From Holophagaceae bacterium (GTDB lineage: Bacteria; Acidobacteriota; Holophagae; Holophagales; Holophagaceae): a DNA stretch of 64,000 nucleotides. The notes under the pieces were generated by a model that did no database searches, was not told the origin of the DNA, and was given only the letters and a program-made list of their open reading frames with translations. Shown in pieces: positions 17,641-26,912 of this stretch. The stretch is from contig JAJTBS010000006.1 in NCBI GenBank assembly GCA_021286765.1, forward strand, positions 62,001-126,000, read 5' to 3'. Positions within the stretch are counted from its first letter, which is position 1; each line of letters starts with the position of its first letter. A program made the translations under genes and the position numbers.

Positions 17641-19251
17641 ATGACGACCCATCGATTCCGAGGCGTGCTGACCCTGCTGGTCGGCGTGACCATGGCCTTG
17701 TTGAGCGGGTGTGGCGGCAAGACCACCCCGGACACCTCGTCATCCTTCATCTCGATCGCGCCCGTGGCCCGCACCCTCTACCCGGGCCAGTCGGAGCAGC
17801 TGGTGGTCACCCTCCACAAGCCGGATGGCTCCACGGCGGTGGTGAGCTCCGGCGTGACGTTCGCCGCCTCGGCCAATGCCGTCGCCAGCGTCAACCCGGG
17901 CGGCCTGATGACCGGTGTGAGCGTGGGCACCGGCACCGTGACGGCCACCCTGGGCGACAAGAGCGCAGATGCCGTGGTGAAGGTGACGCCCCTGTTCCCG
18001 GGGCCCGTCTTCACCGACAGCTACGCCGCCGGCGTCACCTTCGCCCCCTTCGGGGGATCCACCAACGACCTGGCGGCAGATCCCCTGGAGCGTCACTCCT
18101 GGTCCGCCTCCCTGCGGGTGGCCGTGCCGGCCGCGGGTTACACCGGGGGCACCCTGAAGGCCGCCGCGCCTCAGAACATGTCGCTCTACAACGCCGTGAC
18201 CTTCTGGGCGAAGGCCAGCAAGGCGGTCTCCCTGGCGGTGGCCGGGTTCGGCGATACCGCCGCCGGGGACGTCCGATTCAAGGCGGAAACAGAACCGCTG
18301 GCGCTTACCACGGAGTGGGCCAAGTTCATCGTGCCCATCCCCGTGCCCAGCAAGCTCAGTGAAAACCTGGCCCTCTTCCACTTCGCCCAGGGCAGCTCCG
18401 GAACTCCCTACGCCATCTGGTTCGACGACATCCAGTACGAGCTGCTCCCGGGCTCCGTGCTCGGCGCGCCCAGCTCCGCGGCCGTGGGTTGGCGCCCCAT
18501 CAACATCGATCTTGGCAAGAGCGCTTCCCTGCCCAGCGGCAATGGCAGCGGGAACACCGTCACCTATGACCTTCCGGCGGTGAACCTGGTCAACCTCGGC
18601 ATCGGTTACTTCGACATCACCTCGGATGCGCCGTCCATCGCGCTTCCGAACAGCGACGGCACGGTGAAGGGCCTGGCCTTTGGCAGCGCCCACCTCACGG
18701 CCAAGCTCGGTGCGCTCTCCGCGGGCGTGGGCACGGTCACCGTGGCGCCCGCCAGCCCGACCACCGCGCCTCCGGCGCCGGTCCTGCCGGCCGCCAATGT
18801 GATCTCCCTGCTGTCGAAGGCCTACACGGACCGTCCCGTGGATACCTGGAACGCCGGGTGGGGGGTCGTCGGCGGGTTCTCCGAAGCGGTCATCGGCGGG
18901 CAGAACATGAAGAAGTACGTCAACCTCGGCTACGCAGGCATCGAATTCGTGAGCCACCAGGTGGACGCGACCCAGATGGGCTACTTCCACATCGACATCT
19001 GGACGCCGGACATGACGGCCTTCCACGTCAAGCTCGTCGACTTCGGGGCCGATGGCGCCTACGGCGGCGGCGACGACACGGCGGTCGAACTCTCGGTGCC
19101 CGTGACGGCCCTGAAGCAGTGGCAGAGCATTGACTTGCCGCTGAGCTCCTTCACGGGAATGAACTTCAAGAATCAGGCCCAGATAGTCATCGTCGGCGAG
19201 CCGTACGCGAACGGCACGGTGTTCCTCACCAACGTCTACTACCACAAGTGA
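17641..19251 (+). CDS. Carbohydrate-binding-type lipoprotein
   Basis: A 536-residue predicted lipoprotein with lipobox LLSGCGGK (Cys at about residue 24). It has a BIG2-like Ig domain (~38-120; ISIAPVARTLYPGQ), a beta-sandwich region (~125-275) and a second Ig-like stretch (~285-375). The C-terminal module (~385-536) is homologous to the repeated modules of the lipoprotein at 11079-13022 (VISLLSKAYTDRPVDTWN, ending FLTNVYYHK). It probably binds glucan at the cell surface for the TonB receptor encoded downstream. A perfect 12-bp hairpin follows the stop. It shares an upstream element with the other lipoprotein gene, which suggests they are expressed together. Confidence 0.82.
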   Translation: MTTHRFRGVLTLLVGVTMALLSGCGGKTTPDTSSSFISIAPVARTLYPGQSEQLVVTLHKPDGSTAVVSSGVTFAASANAVASVNPGGLMTGVSVGTGTVTATLGDKSADAVVKVTPLFPGPVFTDSYAAGVTFAPFGGSTNDLAADPLERHSWSASLRVAVPAAGYTGGTLKAAAPQNMSLYNAVTFWAKASKAVSLAVAGFGDTAAGDVRFKAETEPLALTTEWAKFIVPIPVPSKLSENLALFHFAQGSSGTPYAIWFDDIQYELLPGSVLGAPSSAAVGWRPINIDLGKSASLPSGNGSGNTVTYDLPAVNLVNLGIGYFDITSDAPSIALPNSDGTVKGLAFGSAHLTAKLGALSAGVGTVTVAPASPTTAPPAPVLPAANVISLLSKAYTDRPVDTWNAGWGVVGGFSEAVIGGQNMKKYVNLGYAGIEFVSHQVDATQMGYFHIDIWTPDMTAFHVKLVDFGADGAYGGGDDTAVELSVPVTALKQWQSIDLPLSSFTGMNFKNQAQIVIVGEPYANGTVFLTNVYYHK

Positions 19252-19259
19252 GGGCTGCG

Positions 19260-19288
19260 GGAGGGGGCCGGGTCCACCGGCCCCCTCC
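19260..19288 (+). terminator. Hairpin terminator after the lipoprotein gene
   Basis: GGAGGGGGCCGG and CCGGCCCCCTCC form a perfect 12-bp stem around the 5-nt loop GTCCA, starting 9 bp after the lipoprotein stop. It is followed by TGGGCTTG rather than a T-run, so termination may be incomplete. It would let the lipoprotein be made in excess over the transport genes downstream. Confidence 0.6.
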
Positions 19289-19449
19289 TGGGCTTGAAGG
19301 GTTCCACTGCAAGGCCGGGCTTGGCTCCGATCCCAGATGCCTCAGGGTTCCGGACCGCACGGGATGAAGGGCTCCACACCAGGATTCCAGATCTGTTTTC
19401 AACGGTTTGTCCAGCGTCCATCGACTCTGGGTACCCATGGGAGGAAGTC

Positions 19450-20217
19450 ATGAGCAAGGCAACGAAGGCGCTTCGGTGGGGACTGGTGGCATGCCTTTGC
19501 GGACCACTGTCCCAGTTGCAGGCGCAGGAGGCGGGCTTCTCCAAGGAGTTCAAATTCCGCCTGGGGTATACGCAGAACCCCAAGGATCATCTGCGGGCCC
19601 CCTATACGGGATTCGGCCTCAACCTGGGCTATGGCATCGGGGTCGGCCGGCTCGGGCTGGAGTTGGGGTACTTCTACAAGACCGGCGACAACTACTTCAC
19701 CCAGCCGGATGATTCGGCCCTCACCGCCTCGCAGCTGCCCATGAATCCGGCCAAGTCCGTGGAGGACAAGCGCAACCAGCTGGCCGGGTTCTCGGTCCGC
19801 ACCTCCTTCAGCCGGCAGCTGGCGGAGCGCTGGCGCTGGCAGGGCGGGATCCAGTTCGGGGGAACGTTCAAGCACCAGTATGTGGGCGACACGCAGAGCA
19901 CGCCCTGGGATGCCGGCACGGGTTCGGCCGGTTGGCGGGACTTCTACCTCGGCACACCCACCAAGGGCGGGCTCAATCCGACTCCCTTCGGCGGCGTGAT
20001 CTGGCGGGCTGACAAGGACTCCAGCGTCGAGCTGAACCTGGTGCTCCTGAACTACCAGGCGATCGAGTACCACCACTACGCGGGCACGGGCACGGTCTAC
20101 ACCACCGGCGCCTCGGGCCCCTACTCCACCACCGCCACGGCCTTCCCCAAGGACTCGCTGGAAAAGAAGAGCCGCATGGTCCCGCACCTTGAAATCGCCT
20201 ATGTGTTCCATTTCTAG
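19450..20217 (+). CDS. Predicted outer-membrane beta-barrel protein
   Basis: A 255-residue protein with a signal peptide (about residues 1-27, ending LQAQ). Alternating hydrophobic and polar strands follow, and the protein ends in HLEIAYVFHF, a typical C-terminal barrel strand with aromatic last residue. The ATG at 19450 follows a GAGGAAG ribosome site; the longer frame from 19294 is not protein-like. It lies 30 bp before the TonB receptor gene and is probably cotranscribed with it. I do not recognise the family. An accessory pore or surface protein for the receptor is possible. Confidence 0.7.
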   Translation: MSKATKALRWGLVACLCGPLSQLQAQEAGFSKEFKFRLGYTQNPKDHLRAPYTGFGLNLGYGIGVGRLGLELGYFYKTGDNYFTQPDDSALTASQLPMNPAKSVEDKRNQLAGFSVRTSFSRQLAERWRWQGGIQFGGTFKHQYVGDTQSTPWDAGTGSAGWRDFYLGTPTKGGLNPTPFGGVIWRADKDSSVELNLVLLNYQAIEYHHYAGTGTVYTTGASGPYSTTATAFPKDSLEKKSRMVPHLEIAYVFHF

Positions 20218-20247
20218 GCCCCAACCCCTGAATCGCGGAGAAAGACC

Positions 20248-23200
20248 ATGAACATGCGCAACACTCTCCAACTTTCCACCCTCGCGGTGATGCTGGCAGG
20301 TGGTGTGAGCCTGGTGGCGCAGACGACGACCGGGGCCCTGCGGGGCCAGGTGACGGATGAATCCGGCAAGCCCGTCGCGGGCGCCCGCATCTCGCTGGAG
20401 AGCCCGGCCCTCTTCCAGACCCGGGTCGTCAAGACGGAGGCGGATGGCTCCTACCGCGCCCTCCTCCTCCCCGTGGGCAACTACACGCTCAAGGTCAGCG
20501 CCGAAGGCAAACTGGGGAAGACCGCCACGGATGTCCGCGTGGGCGTCGGCTCCAACCTGGCCCTCGCCTTCGTTCTGAAATCCGCCCAGGCCGCCGCCGC
20601 CACTGTCGAGGTGGTCAGCAACACGGCGGCCGAGGCCAAGACCAGCGACAAGATCTCCGTCAACTACTCCGCGGATCAGCTGCTGAAGATGCCGGTCTCC
20701 ATGCAGGGCTTCGACGCCATCACCAACATCGCCCCTGGCGTGGCGGGTTACGGGACCGGGGCCCGGGTGCGGGGATCGGACACGAACCAGATCCTGTACA
20801 GCGTGGATGGCATCAACGTGAAGGATGACTCCGGGAAGGCGGCTTCGCTCTACCAGCCCCTGCCGGATTCCATCGAGGACGTGCAGGTGGTCGCCTCCGG
20901 GTTGAACGCCCGCAACGGCCTGGTCAGCGGTGGCCAGGTGAACATGGTGACGAAGAGCGGCTCCAACACCTTCGAGGGGACCGTTCGGGCCAACATGTCG
21001 CGCGCCTCCCTGGGGGCCGACTACTACCTCACAAATGCCGCGAACAACAGCAACCTGCTGCGGGAAGATCTCACCCACACGACGGACATCCTCCTGAGCG
21101 GCCCCATCGTCAAGGACCGGCTCTGGTTCACCCTGGGCACCCGCATCACCCCGTCTCAGGCCACCACGGGCCTCCTGGGCTACACCGTGCTGGGCATCCG
21201 GGAGGGGCAGTCCGCCCCGATTCCCTGGAGCACCGTCCGCACCATGCTGCATCCCATGTCCACCTACGGCCTGAATCCAGGCGTGGATGCCGTGGTCAAC
21301 GCCGGAGCCGGCACCGGCTACGCCATCGACACGGAACAAGCCGGCACCCAGCTCAGCTCCTCCATTCGCTTCCAGAAGCTGGAGGGGAAGCTGACGGGGA
21401 TGCTGTCGGCGAACCATTCGCTGAGCCTCACCTACCTCACCGAGAAGACCACGCAGGGGGGTGTCCAGGGCCAGAAAAACACCGACCCCTGGGAGGGCAA
21501 CATCCTGCGGGGCATCGGTGAGATGAAGACCGAAACCAAGGCCTACACGCTGTCCTGGAACGGCGTCCTGGCGCCCAATTGGACCATCGAGGCCCGCACC
21601 ACCTACGCCGCCATCTCCGCGAATGATGTCCCCAACCCGAACCCCGGGGTGGCGGTGGCCGGCTATTTCTCCACGGGCGACCCGACGCTGCGGCTGCGCG
21701 GTGAGAGCGGACCCCACTCCTGGCTGGCCGATGAGGGCTACAACTACGGCCCGCTGCTCACCAACATGAGCACCTACATCAACCCGGAGAAGCGCGGCAA
21801 CCAGACCGCCACGGTGAACGTCAAGACCATCCAGGATTTCCACGGCAACCATGACATCGATCTGGGCGCCGAGCGGGTGGCGACCCTCTACAACTTCGGC
21901 CGCACCAAGTTTGGCAATCGCGGCGTGTTCACTGGCGGCTGGGAGCGGAACAGCACGACCGGCCAGTACCTCTATCCCGTGTTCCGCCGTGGGGCCCAGG
22001 GCACCGACCCCTCGGAGATCCTGCAGATCGGCCCTGGGGAGAACCCTTCGGCGAATGGCTGGACGGCCTGGGACTCCATGCCCAACGGCCTGGGCACCCA
22101 GTCCCCGTTCCTGCACTGGGAAGCCATCCGTGGACCCAGTGCTCACATGGAGCGGTTCTTCGATGACGCTGGCGACTCCAAGAACAGCACCACCTCGATC
22201 TGGGTGAACGACAACTGGACGGTGAATCCCCAGTGGAACGTCATGCTGGGCGCCCGCATGAACAAGCTGGTCATGGAGGACCAGGGCGGCAACCGTCTGC
22301 ACGACATGAACATCTTCGAGCCCCGCTTCATGGTCAAGTTCAACCCGGACGGCAAGAACCAGGAAGTGTATTCCTTCTCGGCGGCCAAGCTGGCTTCGGC
22401 CTATTCGGATGCCGTCGCGAACAACTTCCGCGGAAATGCCTGGGAAGTCCGGACGGTCCACCTCTGGAGCGGCGCGGGTCTGAACTCCGCCATCTCGCAG
22501 CCCGGCTTCGACACGGCAGGGGCTGTGTCGGATGCCCCCGTGGGCACCTACAACGGCTACACCTACACGGGTCAGAACATGCATGGGGTCCGCTGGGTGG
22601 ACTACGCCACGCTGACGGACCCGGCCAACTACGGCCCGGCCTACGACATGCTGGATGCCCGGCAAACCTACCTCTCCCCTGGCCTGAAGGCCCCCTACGC
22701 GATCGAGCTCAGCCTGGGCTACCAGCGCAACTACGATTCCGGGTATTTCCGCATCAACGGCACCCGTCGCACCTACAAGGACAACATCGTCGGCCCCATC
22801 CACGACTACGGGATGGCCTCCATGGTGCACATGGTGAGCCCGGCCCCCAATGACCCGCTGCGGCTCTGGAAGCAGGCCACCATCTGGCGCAATTCGGAAT
22901 TCGACCGCATCTACACGGGCCTGGAGATGGCCTTCCAGAAGCAGCTCTCCGCCCGCTGGAGCATGATGGGTTCCTACACCTGGGACCAGTCGACCGGCAC
23001 CAACGACCTGGACTACTACAACTACAAGACGCTCCGCGAGAAGCTCCTGACGCCGGCGCAGCAGCAGGCGGCCGTGGGGCACGGCGTGCTCAGCCGCAAC
23101 CAGATCGCCCACCTCTTCCTGACCTACACGCTGCCCGTGGGAAGGGGCAACATCTCCTTCTCCTTCAAGGCCGATACCTGGCAGGGTGGCGTCATCCAGG

Positions 23201-23673
23201 CCCAGGGCTGGACGGACTACCGCACGCTGCCCGGGTTCTCGAACCTGCAGCTGCCGACCACCATCGGCGGAGAGCGCGTCATCGACGTGGACCAGCGCAC
23301 GGGCAACTGGCAGACCTTCTTCCCCACCTACTACGGCGACATGGGCGCCTTCAAGACGGGTGTGGACTACTACCAGATCGGGGCGAAGCTGCAGTGGGAT
23401 ATCCCGATCGGGGTGGGCAAGGTGCGCTTGATCGGCTTCGTGTCGTTGGACAACCTCTTCAACCACATGATCCTGACCAACGTGTACGGCTACTTCACGG
23501 GGGACTCCCCCAACCAGAACAACAATGTGGCCCCTGGCAGTGCCATGGCTCTCTTCTACAGCAACCGCTACTACGGCCAGACCCCTGGCGATCCCGGCGC
23601 CAAGTACGGCGACTACAACTTCGGGAACGGCGGCCGCCGGGTCGGCGATTTCAGCTTCGGGTTCAAGTTCTAA
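20248..23673 (+). CDS. TonB-dependent receptor, Oar-like, with carboxypeptidase-regulatory domain
   Basis: A 1141-residue outer-membrane receptor. The signal peptide (~1-25) is followed by a carboxypeptidase-regulatory-like domain (~28-110; GQVTDESGKPVAGARISL). The plug runs ~130-245 (RGSDTNQILYSVDGINV; VQVVASGLNARNG) and the 22-strand barrel fills the remainder, ending VGDFSFGFKF. This architecture is common in Acidobacteriota and replaces SusC in the absence of SusD. It probably brings beta-glucan fragments into the periplasm using TonB energy; the substrate is inferred from the enzymes around it. It lies 24 bp before the next barrel gene. Confidence 0.92.
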   Translation: MNMRNTLQLSTLAVMLAGGVSLVAQTTTGALRGQVTDESGKPVAGARISLESPALFQTRVVKTEADGSYRALLLPVGNYTLKVSAEGKLGKTATDVRVGVGSNLALAFVLKSAQAAAATVEVVSNTAAEAKTSDKISVNYSADQLLKMPVSMQGFDAITNIAPGVAGYGTGARVRGSDTNQILYSVDGINVKDDSGKAASLYQPLPDSIEDVQVVASGLNARNGLVSGGQVNMVTKSGSNTFEGTVRANMSRASLGADYYLTNAANNSNLLREDLTHTTDILLSGPIVKDRLWFTLGTRITPSQATTGLLGYTVLGIREGQSAPIPWSTVRTMLHPMSTYGLNPGVDAVVNAGAGTGYAIDTEQAGTQLSSSIRFQKLEGKLTGMLSANHSLSLTYLTEKTTQGGVQGQKNTDPWEGNILRGIGEMKTETKAYTLSWNGVLAPNWTIEARTTYAAISANDVPNPNPGVAVAGYFSTGDPTLRLRGESGPHSWLADEGYNYGPLLTNMSTYINPEKRGNQTATVNVKTIQDFHGNHDIDLGAERVATLYNFGRTKFGNRGVFTGGWERNSTTGQYLYPVFRRGAQGTDPSEILQIGPGENPSANGWTAWDSMPNGLGTQSPFLHWEAIRGPSAHMERFFDDAGDSKNSTTSIWVNDNWTVNPQWNVMLGARMNKLVMEDQGGNRLHDMNIFEPRFMVKFNPDGKNQEVYSFSAAKLASAYSDAVANNFRGNAWEVRTVHLWSGAGLNSAISQPGFDTAGAVSDAPVGTYNGYTYTGQNMHGVRWVDYATLTDPANYGPAYDMLDARQTYLSPGLKAPYAIELSLGYQRNYDSGYFRINGTRRTYKDNIVGPIHDYGMASMVHMVSPAPNDPLRLWKQATIWRNSEFDRIYTGLEMAFQKQLSARWSMMGSYTWDQSTGTNDLDYYNYKTLREKLLTPAQQQAAVGHGVLSRNQIAHLFLTYTLPVGRGNISFSFKADTWQGGVIQAQGWTDYRTLPGFSNLQLPTTIGGERVIDVDQRTGNWQTFFPTYYGDMGAFKTGVDYYQIGAKLQWDIPIGVGKVRLIGFVSLDNLFNHMILTNVYGYFTGDSPNQNNNVAPGSAMALFYSNRYYGQTPGDPGAKYGDYNFGNGGRRVGDFSFGFKF

Positions 23674-23697
23674 GCAGCTTTTGAGAAGGAGCCATCC

Positions 23698-24285
23698 ATG
23701 AATCCTGCGCGTACCTGCCTGCTTGGCCTGCTGGCCCTGCCCATGGCCGCCCAATCCACCCATTTCAGCGGAGGTGCCGCCCTCATCTACGGGCTGGACA
23801 GCTACAAGAAGGCGGTGAACAACACCACCGGCCTGACCCTCAACCTGGGGTATGACACCTCGGTCTACAAGTCGGGCATCCCGGCCAGGGTCACCTTCGG
23901 TGCGAGCCTCATGCCTGGAAAGGAGCGGAATGGCCTGAAGACCTCCCTGACCCTCTTCCAACTCGCCGGAGACATCCTGATCGAGACGGAGGTCCAGGGG
24001 CTTCGCGGCGTCGTCGGCCTCTCCGTCAACAGCTATTCCGCCAAGTTTTCAGGCTACGAAAGTCCGGCAGTCTTCGATGCGGATCATCACTTTCCCTTCC
24101 GCGATGCCAAGGGGTTGAAGGGGGGTGTCCGCCTGGGGCTGGAGTATTCCTTCAGCAAGCGATGGAGTGGCCAGGCCCTGCTTCAGGCCACCGAGCTGGC
24201 CGGGCGGCAGCGGTACGATCCGTTGATCCGCCAGGGCGGCATCAACCCCGCCTGGCTGGAGTTCGGCGCCCGGTACCGGTTCTAG
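23698..24285 (+). CDS. Predicted outer-membrane beta-barrel protein
   Basis: A 195-residue protein with a short signal peptide (residues 1-18, ending PMAAQS). It is rich in beta-strand patterns with glycine turns and ends in FGARYRF, a typical barrel C terminus. It is placed 24 bp after the TonB receptor and ~65 bp before the sugar transporter on the same strand, with an AGAAGGAG ribosome site. It is smaller than the barrel protein at 19450 and not obviously related to it. Its function is unknown. Confidence 0.7.
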   Translation: MNPARTCLLGLLALPMAAQSTHFSGGAALIYGLDSYKKAVNNTTGLTLNLGYDTSVYKSGIPARVTFGASLMPGKERNGLKTSLTLFQLAGDILIETEVQGLRGVVGLSVNSYSAKFSGYESPAVFDADHHFPFRDAKGLKGGVRLGLEYSFSKRWSGQALLQATELAGRQRYDPLIRQGGINPAWLEFGARYRF

Positions 24286-24349
24286 GCGCTCCCGCCGGTC
24301 CCCGGGCCGCCGAAGGCAGATCAAGCCCCATTCCCACAAGGATGACGCA

Positions 24350-25831
24350 ATGGCAGGACAGAACCTGGAAAGCGGGCAGGCTCCAGATCTCGTGGAGGGC
24401 AGGCTCTCCTTTGGGGAGAAGGCCGGGTACTCCCTCGGGGATGCCGCCTCCAACTTCTACTGGAAGACCTTCGAGTTCTTCATCATCTTCTTCTACACGG
24501 ATGTCTTCGGCATTTCGGCTGGTGCCGTGGGGACGATGATGCTCGTCACCCGGATCATGGACGCGGTGGCCGATCCGATCATGGGCAGCATCGCCGACCG
24601 CACCCGGACCCGGTGGGGGCACTTCCGCCCCTACCTCATCTGGTTCTCCATTCCGCTGGCCTTGGCTGGGGTGCTGACCTTCACCACGCCGAACCTGGGG
24701 GGCGGGGGCAAGCTGGTCTACGCCTACGTGACCTACTGCCTCCTGATGCTGCTCTACACGGCCGTGAACATCCCCTACAGCGCGCTGCTGGGCGTCATGA
24801 CCCCCAATTCGAAGGAGCGCACCTCCCTGGCCTCCTTCCGCTTCGTGGGGGCCTTCTCGGTGGCCGTCCTCGTGCAGTACTGCACCCCGAGCCTGGCCCA
24901 GTGGTTCGGCATGGATGCGGCGCAGCGCGCCGGACACTCCTTCCTGGCGCACCCGGTGGCCTGGATCCAGTGGTTCCTGTCCAAGGAGTTCTTGCTGCTG
25001 CCCTCGAACCTGGCCAAGGGCTGGCAGCTCACCATGGTGCTCTACGGCGTCCTGGCCGTCGCGCTCTTCGCGCTCTGCTTCGCCACCACCCGGGAGCGGG
25101 TCGCCCCGCCGGAAAACCAGAACCCCGACCTGAAACAGGACATGCGCGACATGTTCACCAGCCGGGCCTTCCTGGTCATGCTGGGCGTCGCCATCATCAT
25201 GATCAGCTCCTTCGTCCTCAAGGGCTCCGTCTCCGCCTACTACTTCAAGTACTACGTGCACCGCAATGACCTGCTGGGCCCCTTCCTCGTCTCGAACGCC
25301 CTGGCCTTCCTGGCGGCGGTGATCCTCGCCCCGCCCATCGCGAAGCGCTTCGACAAGAAGGTGCTTTTCATGGGCTCCATCGGCATCGGCGGCCTCATCA
25401 TCGCGGGGTTCTGGTTCGCCGCTCCGGCCGATGTCGCGCTCATGTTCGGGCTGCAGATCCTCTCGAGCTTCATCATCGGCTTCAACTCCCCCCTGCTCTG
25501 GGCCATGTTCGCGGACACCGCCGATGACGCCGAGTGGCGGCTGGGCCGTCGCAACACGGGCCTGGTCTTCGCCTCGGCGATCTTCGGCACCAAGGTCGGC
25601 CTGGCCATCGGGGCCTGGGTGACCGGCCTGCTGCTGACCTGGTTCGGCTACGTGGCCAACGTGGAGCAGACCGCCTTTTCGCTCCTGGGCATCCGCCTCT
25701 CCATGAGTGTGTTCCCGGCCGCCCTGCTGGTCCTGGCCGCCCTTCTCATGAAGGCCTACCCACTCGATGATCAGCTCATGCTGAGGATCGAATCCGAACT
25801 CAAGGCCCGCAAACAGGCGGGGGCGAAGTGA
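24350..25831 (+). CDS. GPH-family (MFS) sugar transporter
   Basis: A 493-residue inner-membrane transporter with twelve predicted helices, of the glycoside-pentoside-hexuronide:cation symporter family (LacS/MelB group). Signature stretches are GYSLGDAASNFYWKTFEFF at ~28, DAVADPIMGSIADRTRTRWG at ~71, and NIPYSALLGVMTP at ~142. It would take disaccharides or oligosaccharides from the periplasm to the cytoplasm with H+ or Na+. The stop overlaps the GTG start of the GH17 gene (GTGA at 25828), so they are coupled. Together with the phosphorylase downstream it implies uptake of intact beta-gluco-oligosaccharides. Confidence 0.9.
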   Translation: MAGQNLESGQAPDLVEGRLSFGEKAGYSLGDAASNFYWKTFEFFIIFFYTDVFGISAGAVGTMMLVTRIMDAVADPIMGSIADRTRTRWGHFRPYLIWFSIPLALAGVLTFTTPNLGGGGKLVYAYVTYCLLMLLYTAVNIPYSALLGVMTPNSKERTSLASFRFVGAFSVAVLVQYCTPSLAQWFGMDAAQRAGHSFLAHPVAWIQWFLSKEFLLLPSNLAKGWQLTMVLYGVLAVALFALCFATTRERVAPPENQNPDLKQDMRDMFTSRAFLVMLGVAIIMISSFVLKGSVSAYYFKYYVHRNDLLGPFLVSNALAFLAAVILAPPIAKRFDKKVLFMGSIGIGGLIIAGFWFAAPADVALMFGLQILSSFIIGFNSPLLWAMFADTADDAEWRLGRRNTGLVFASAIFGTKVGLAIGAWVTGLLLTWFGYVANVEQTAFSLLGIRLSMSVFPAALLVLAALLMKAYPLDDQLMLRIESELKARKQAGAK

Positions 25832-26910
25832 CTGGCCCGAGGCCTGCCGGCTTGGCTCAGGCGGCGCCCGCCCGCGGGCAGTCCCGGCTGGGGCGGGCCT
25901 GGCTCCTGGCGAAGCGGGCCGGCCTGATCCTGCTCGTCCAGGCCGGCGTCCTGGGGCAGGCCACGCCGCCGCCCGACCTCACCAGGCAGCAGTGGAACGG
26001 GAATGCCATCTGCTATTCCGGCTACCGTCGGGGACAGCATCCCGACCAGCGCATCTTCCCGACCAGGGCCCAGGTGCTGGAGGACCTCCGGATCCTTGAG
26101 CGGCACTGGCGCCTCATCCGCCTGTACGGCTCCGATCAGCACAGCCGCGACGTGCTGGCCACAATCCGCAAGCACCGTCTGAAGCTTCGCGTGATGCTGG
26201 GCATCTGGCTCAGCGGGAAACCGGAGAAGGTGGCTGAAAACCCCGGTCAGGTTGCGAATGGCATCCAGCTGGCCCGGGAGTTCCCGGAGATCGTGGCCGC
26301 GGTGAGCGTGGGCAACGAGGCGCTGGTCTCCTGGTCGGATCACCGCATGGCCGAGAGGGACCTCATCGACCTGGTCCGTCAGGTCAAGGCGGCCGTGACC
26401 TGCCCCGTCACCGTGGCAGACGACTTCCTCTACTGGGCGCAGCCGGGAAACCAGCTCCCTCAGTACCTGGATTTCATCACCTTGCACAGCTATCCCATCT
26501 GGGGTCACCAGGACATTGACGAGGGTCTCTCCTCAACCATCGATAAATTCGATCAGATCCGCCGCGCCTACCCCGGAAAGGCCATCGTCTTCGGCGAGGT
26601 CGGCTGGGCCTCCTACACCGAGCCCCACGCCCAGCATGTAACCGGGGCCGGGGATGAGGCCAAGCAGAAGCGCTACTTCCAGGAGGTCAATGCCTGGGCC
26701 AAGCGCCACGGGGTGACCACCTTCTTCTTCGAAGCCTTCGACGAGCCCTGGAAGGGGACGGGTACGGAGGGGCATTGGGGGGTCTTTTCGGTGGACCGCA
26801 AGGCCAAGCCGGCCGTGCTCGATCTCTTCCCGGACCTGAAGCCGAGCCGTCCCACTTCGCCCAGCCATGAGCCGCGTCCGGGCGGCATCCGGAAGGCCCC
26901 AGGACAGTGA
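25828..26910 (+). CDS. GH17-family glycoside hydrolase (beta-1,3-glucanase type)
   Basis: A 360-residue clan GH-A barrel of family 17, which cleaves or transfers beta-1,3-glucan chains. The acid/base is Glu164 in SVGNEAL and the nucleophile Glu257 in FGEVGWAS. FFFEAFDEPWK near residue 300 completes the active site pattern. An N-terminal basic then hydrophobic stretch (~24-45) looks like a signal peptide or membrane anchor, so it probably works in the periplasm. Translation begins at GTG 25828, inside the transporter stop. It overlaps the phosphorylase start region (26907-26913). Confidence 0.88.
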   Translation: MTGPRPAGLAQAAPARGQSRLGRAWLLAKRAGLILLVQAGVLGQATPPPDLTRQQWNGNAICYSGYRRGQHPDQRIFPTRAQVLEDLRILERHWRLIRLYGSDQHSRDVLATIRKHRLKLRVMLGIWLSGKPEKVAENPGQVANGIQLAREFPEIVAAVSVGNEALVSWSDHRMAERDLIDLVRQVKAAVTCPVTVADDFLYWAQPGNQLPQYLDFITLHSYPIWGHQDIDEGLSSTIDKFDQIRRAYPGKAIVFGEVGWASYTEPHAQHVTGAGDEAKQKRYFQEVNAWAKRHGVTTFFFEAFDEPWKGTGTEGHWGVFSVDRKAKPAVLDLFPDLKPSRPTSPSHEPRPGGIRKAPGQ

Positions 26911-26912
26911 GC

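Noticed and set aside
19399-23961. A 1520-codon open frame on the minus strand opposite the barrel and TonB receptor genes
   Set aside because: It is antisense to clear genes with signal peptide, plug and barrel; its translation is Gly/His/Arg/Val-rich without any domain. Long antisense frames are common in G+C-rich DNA.
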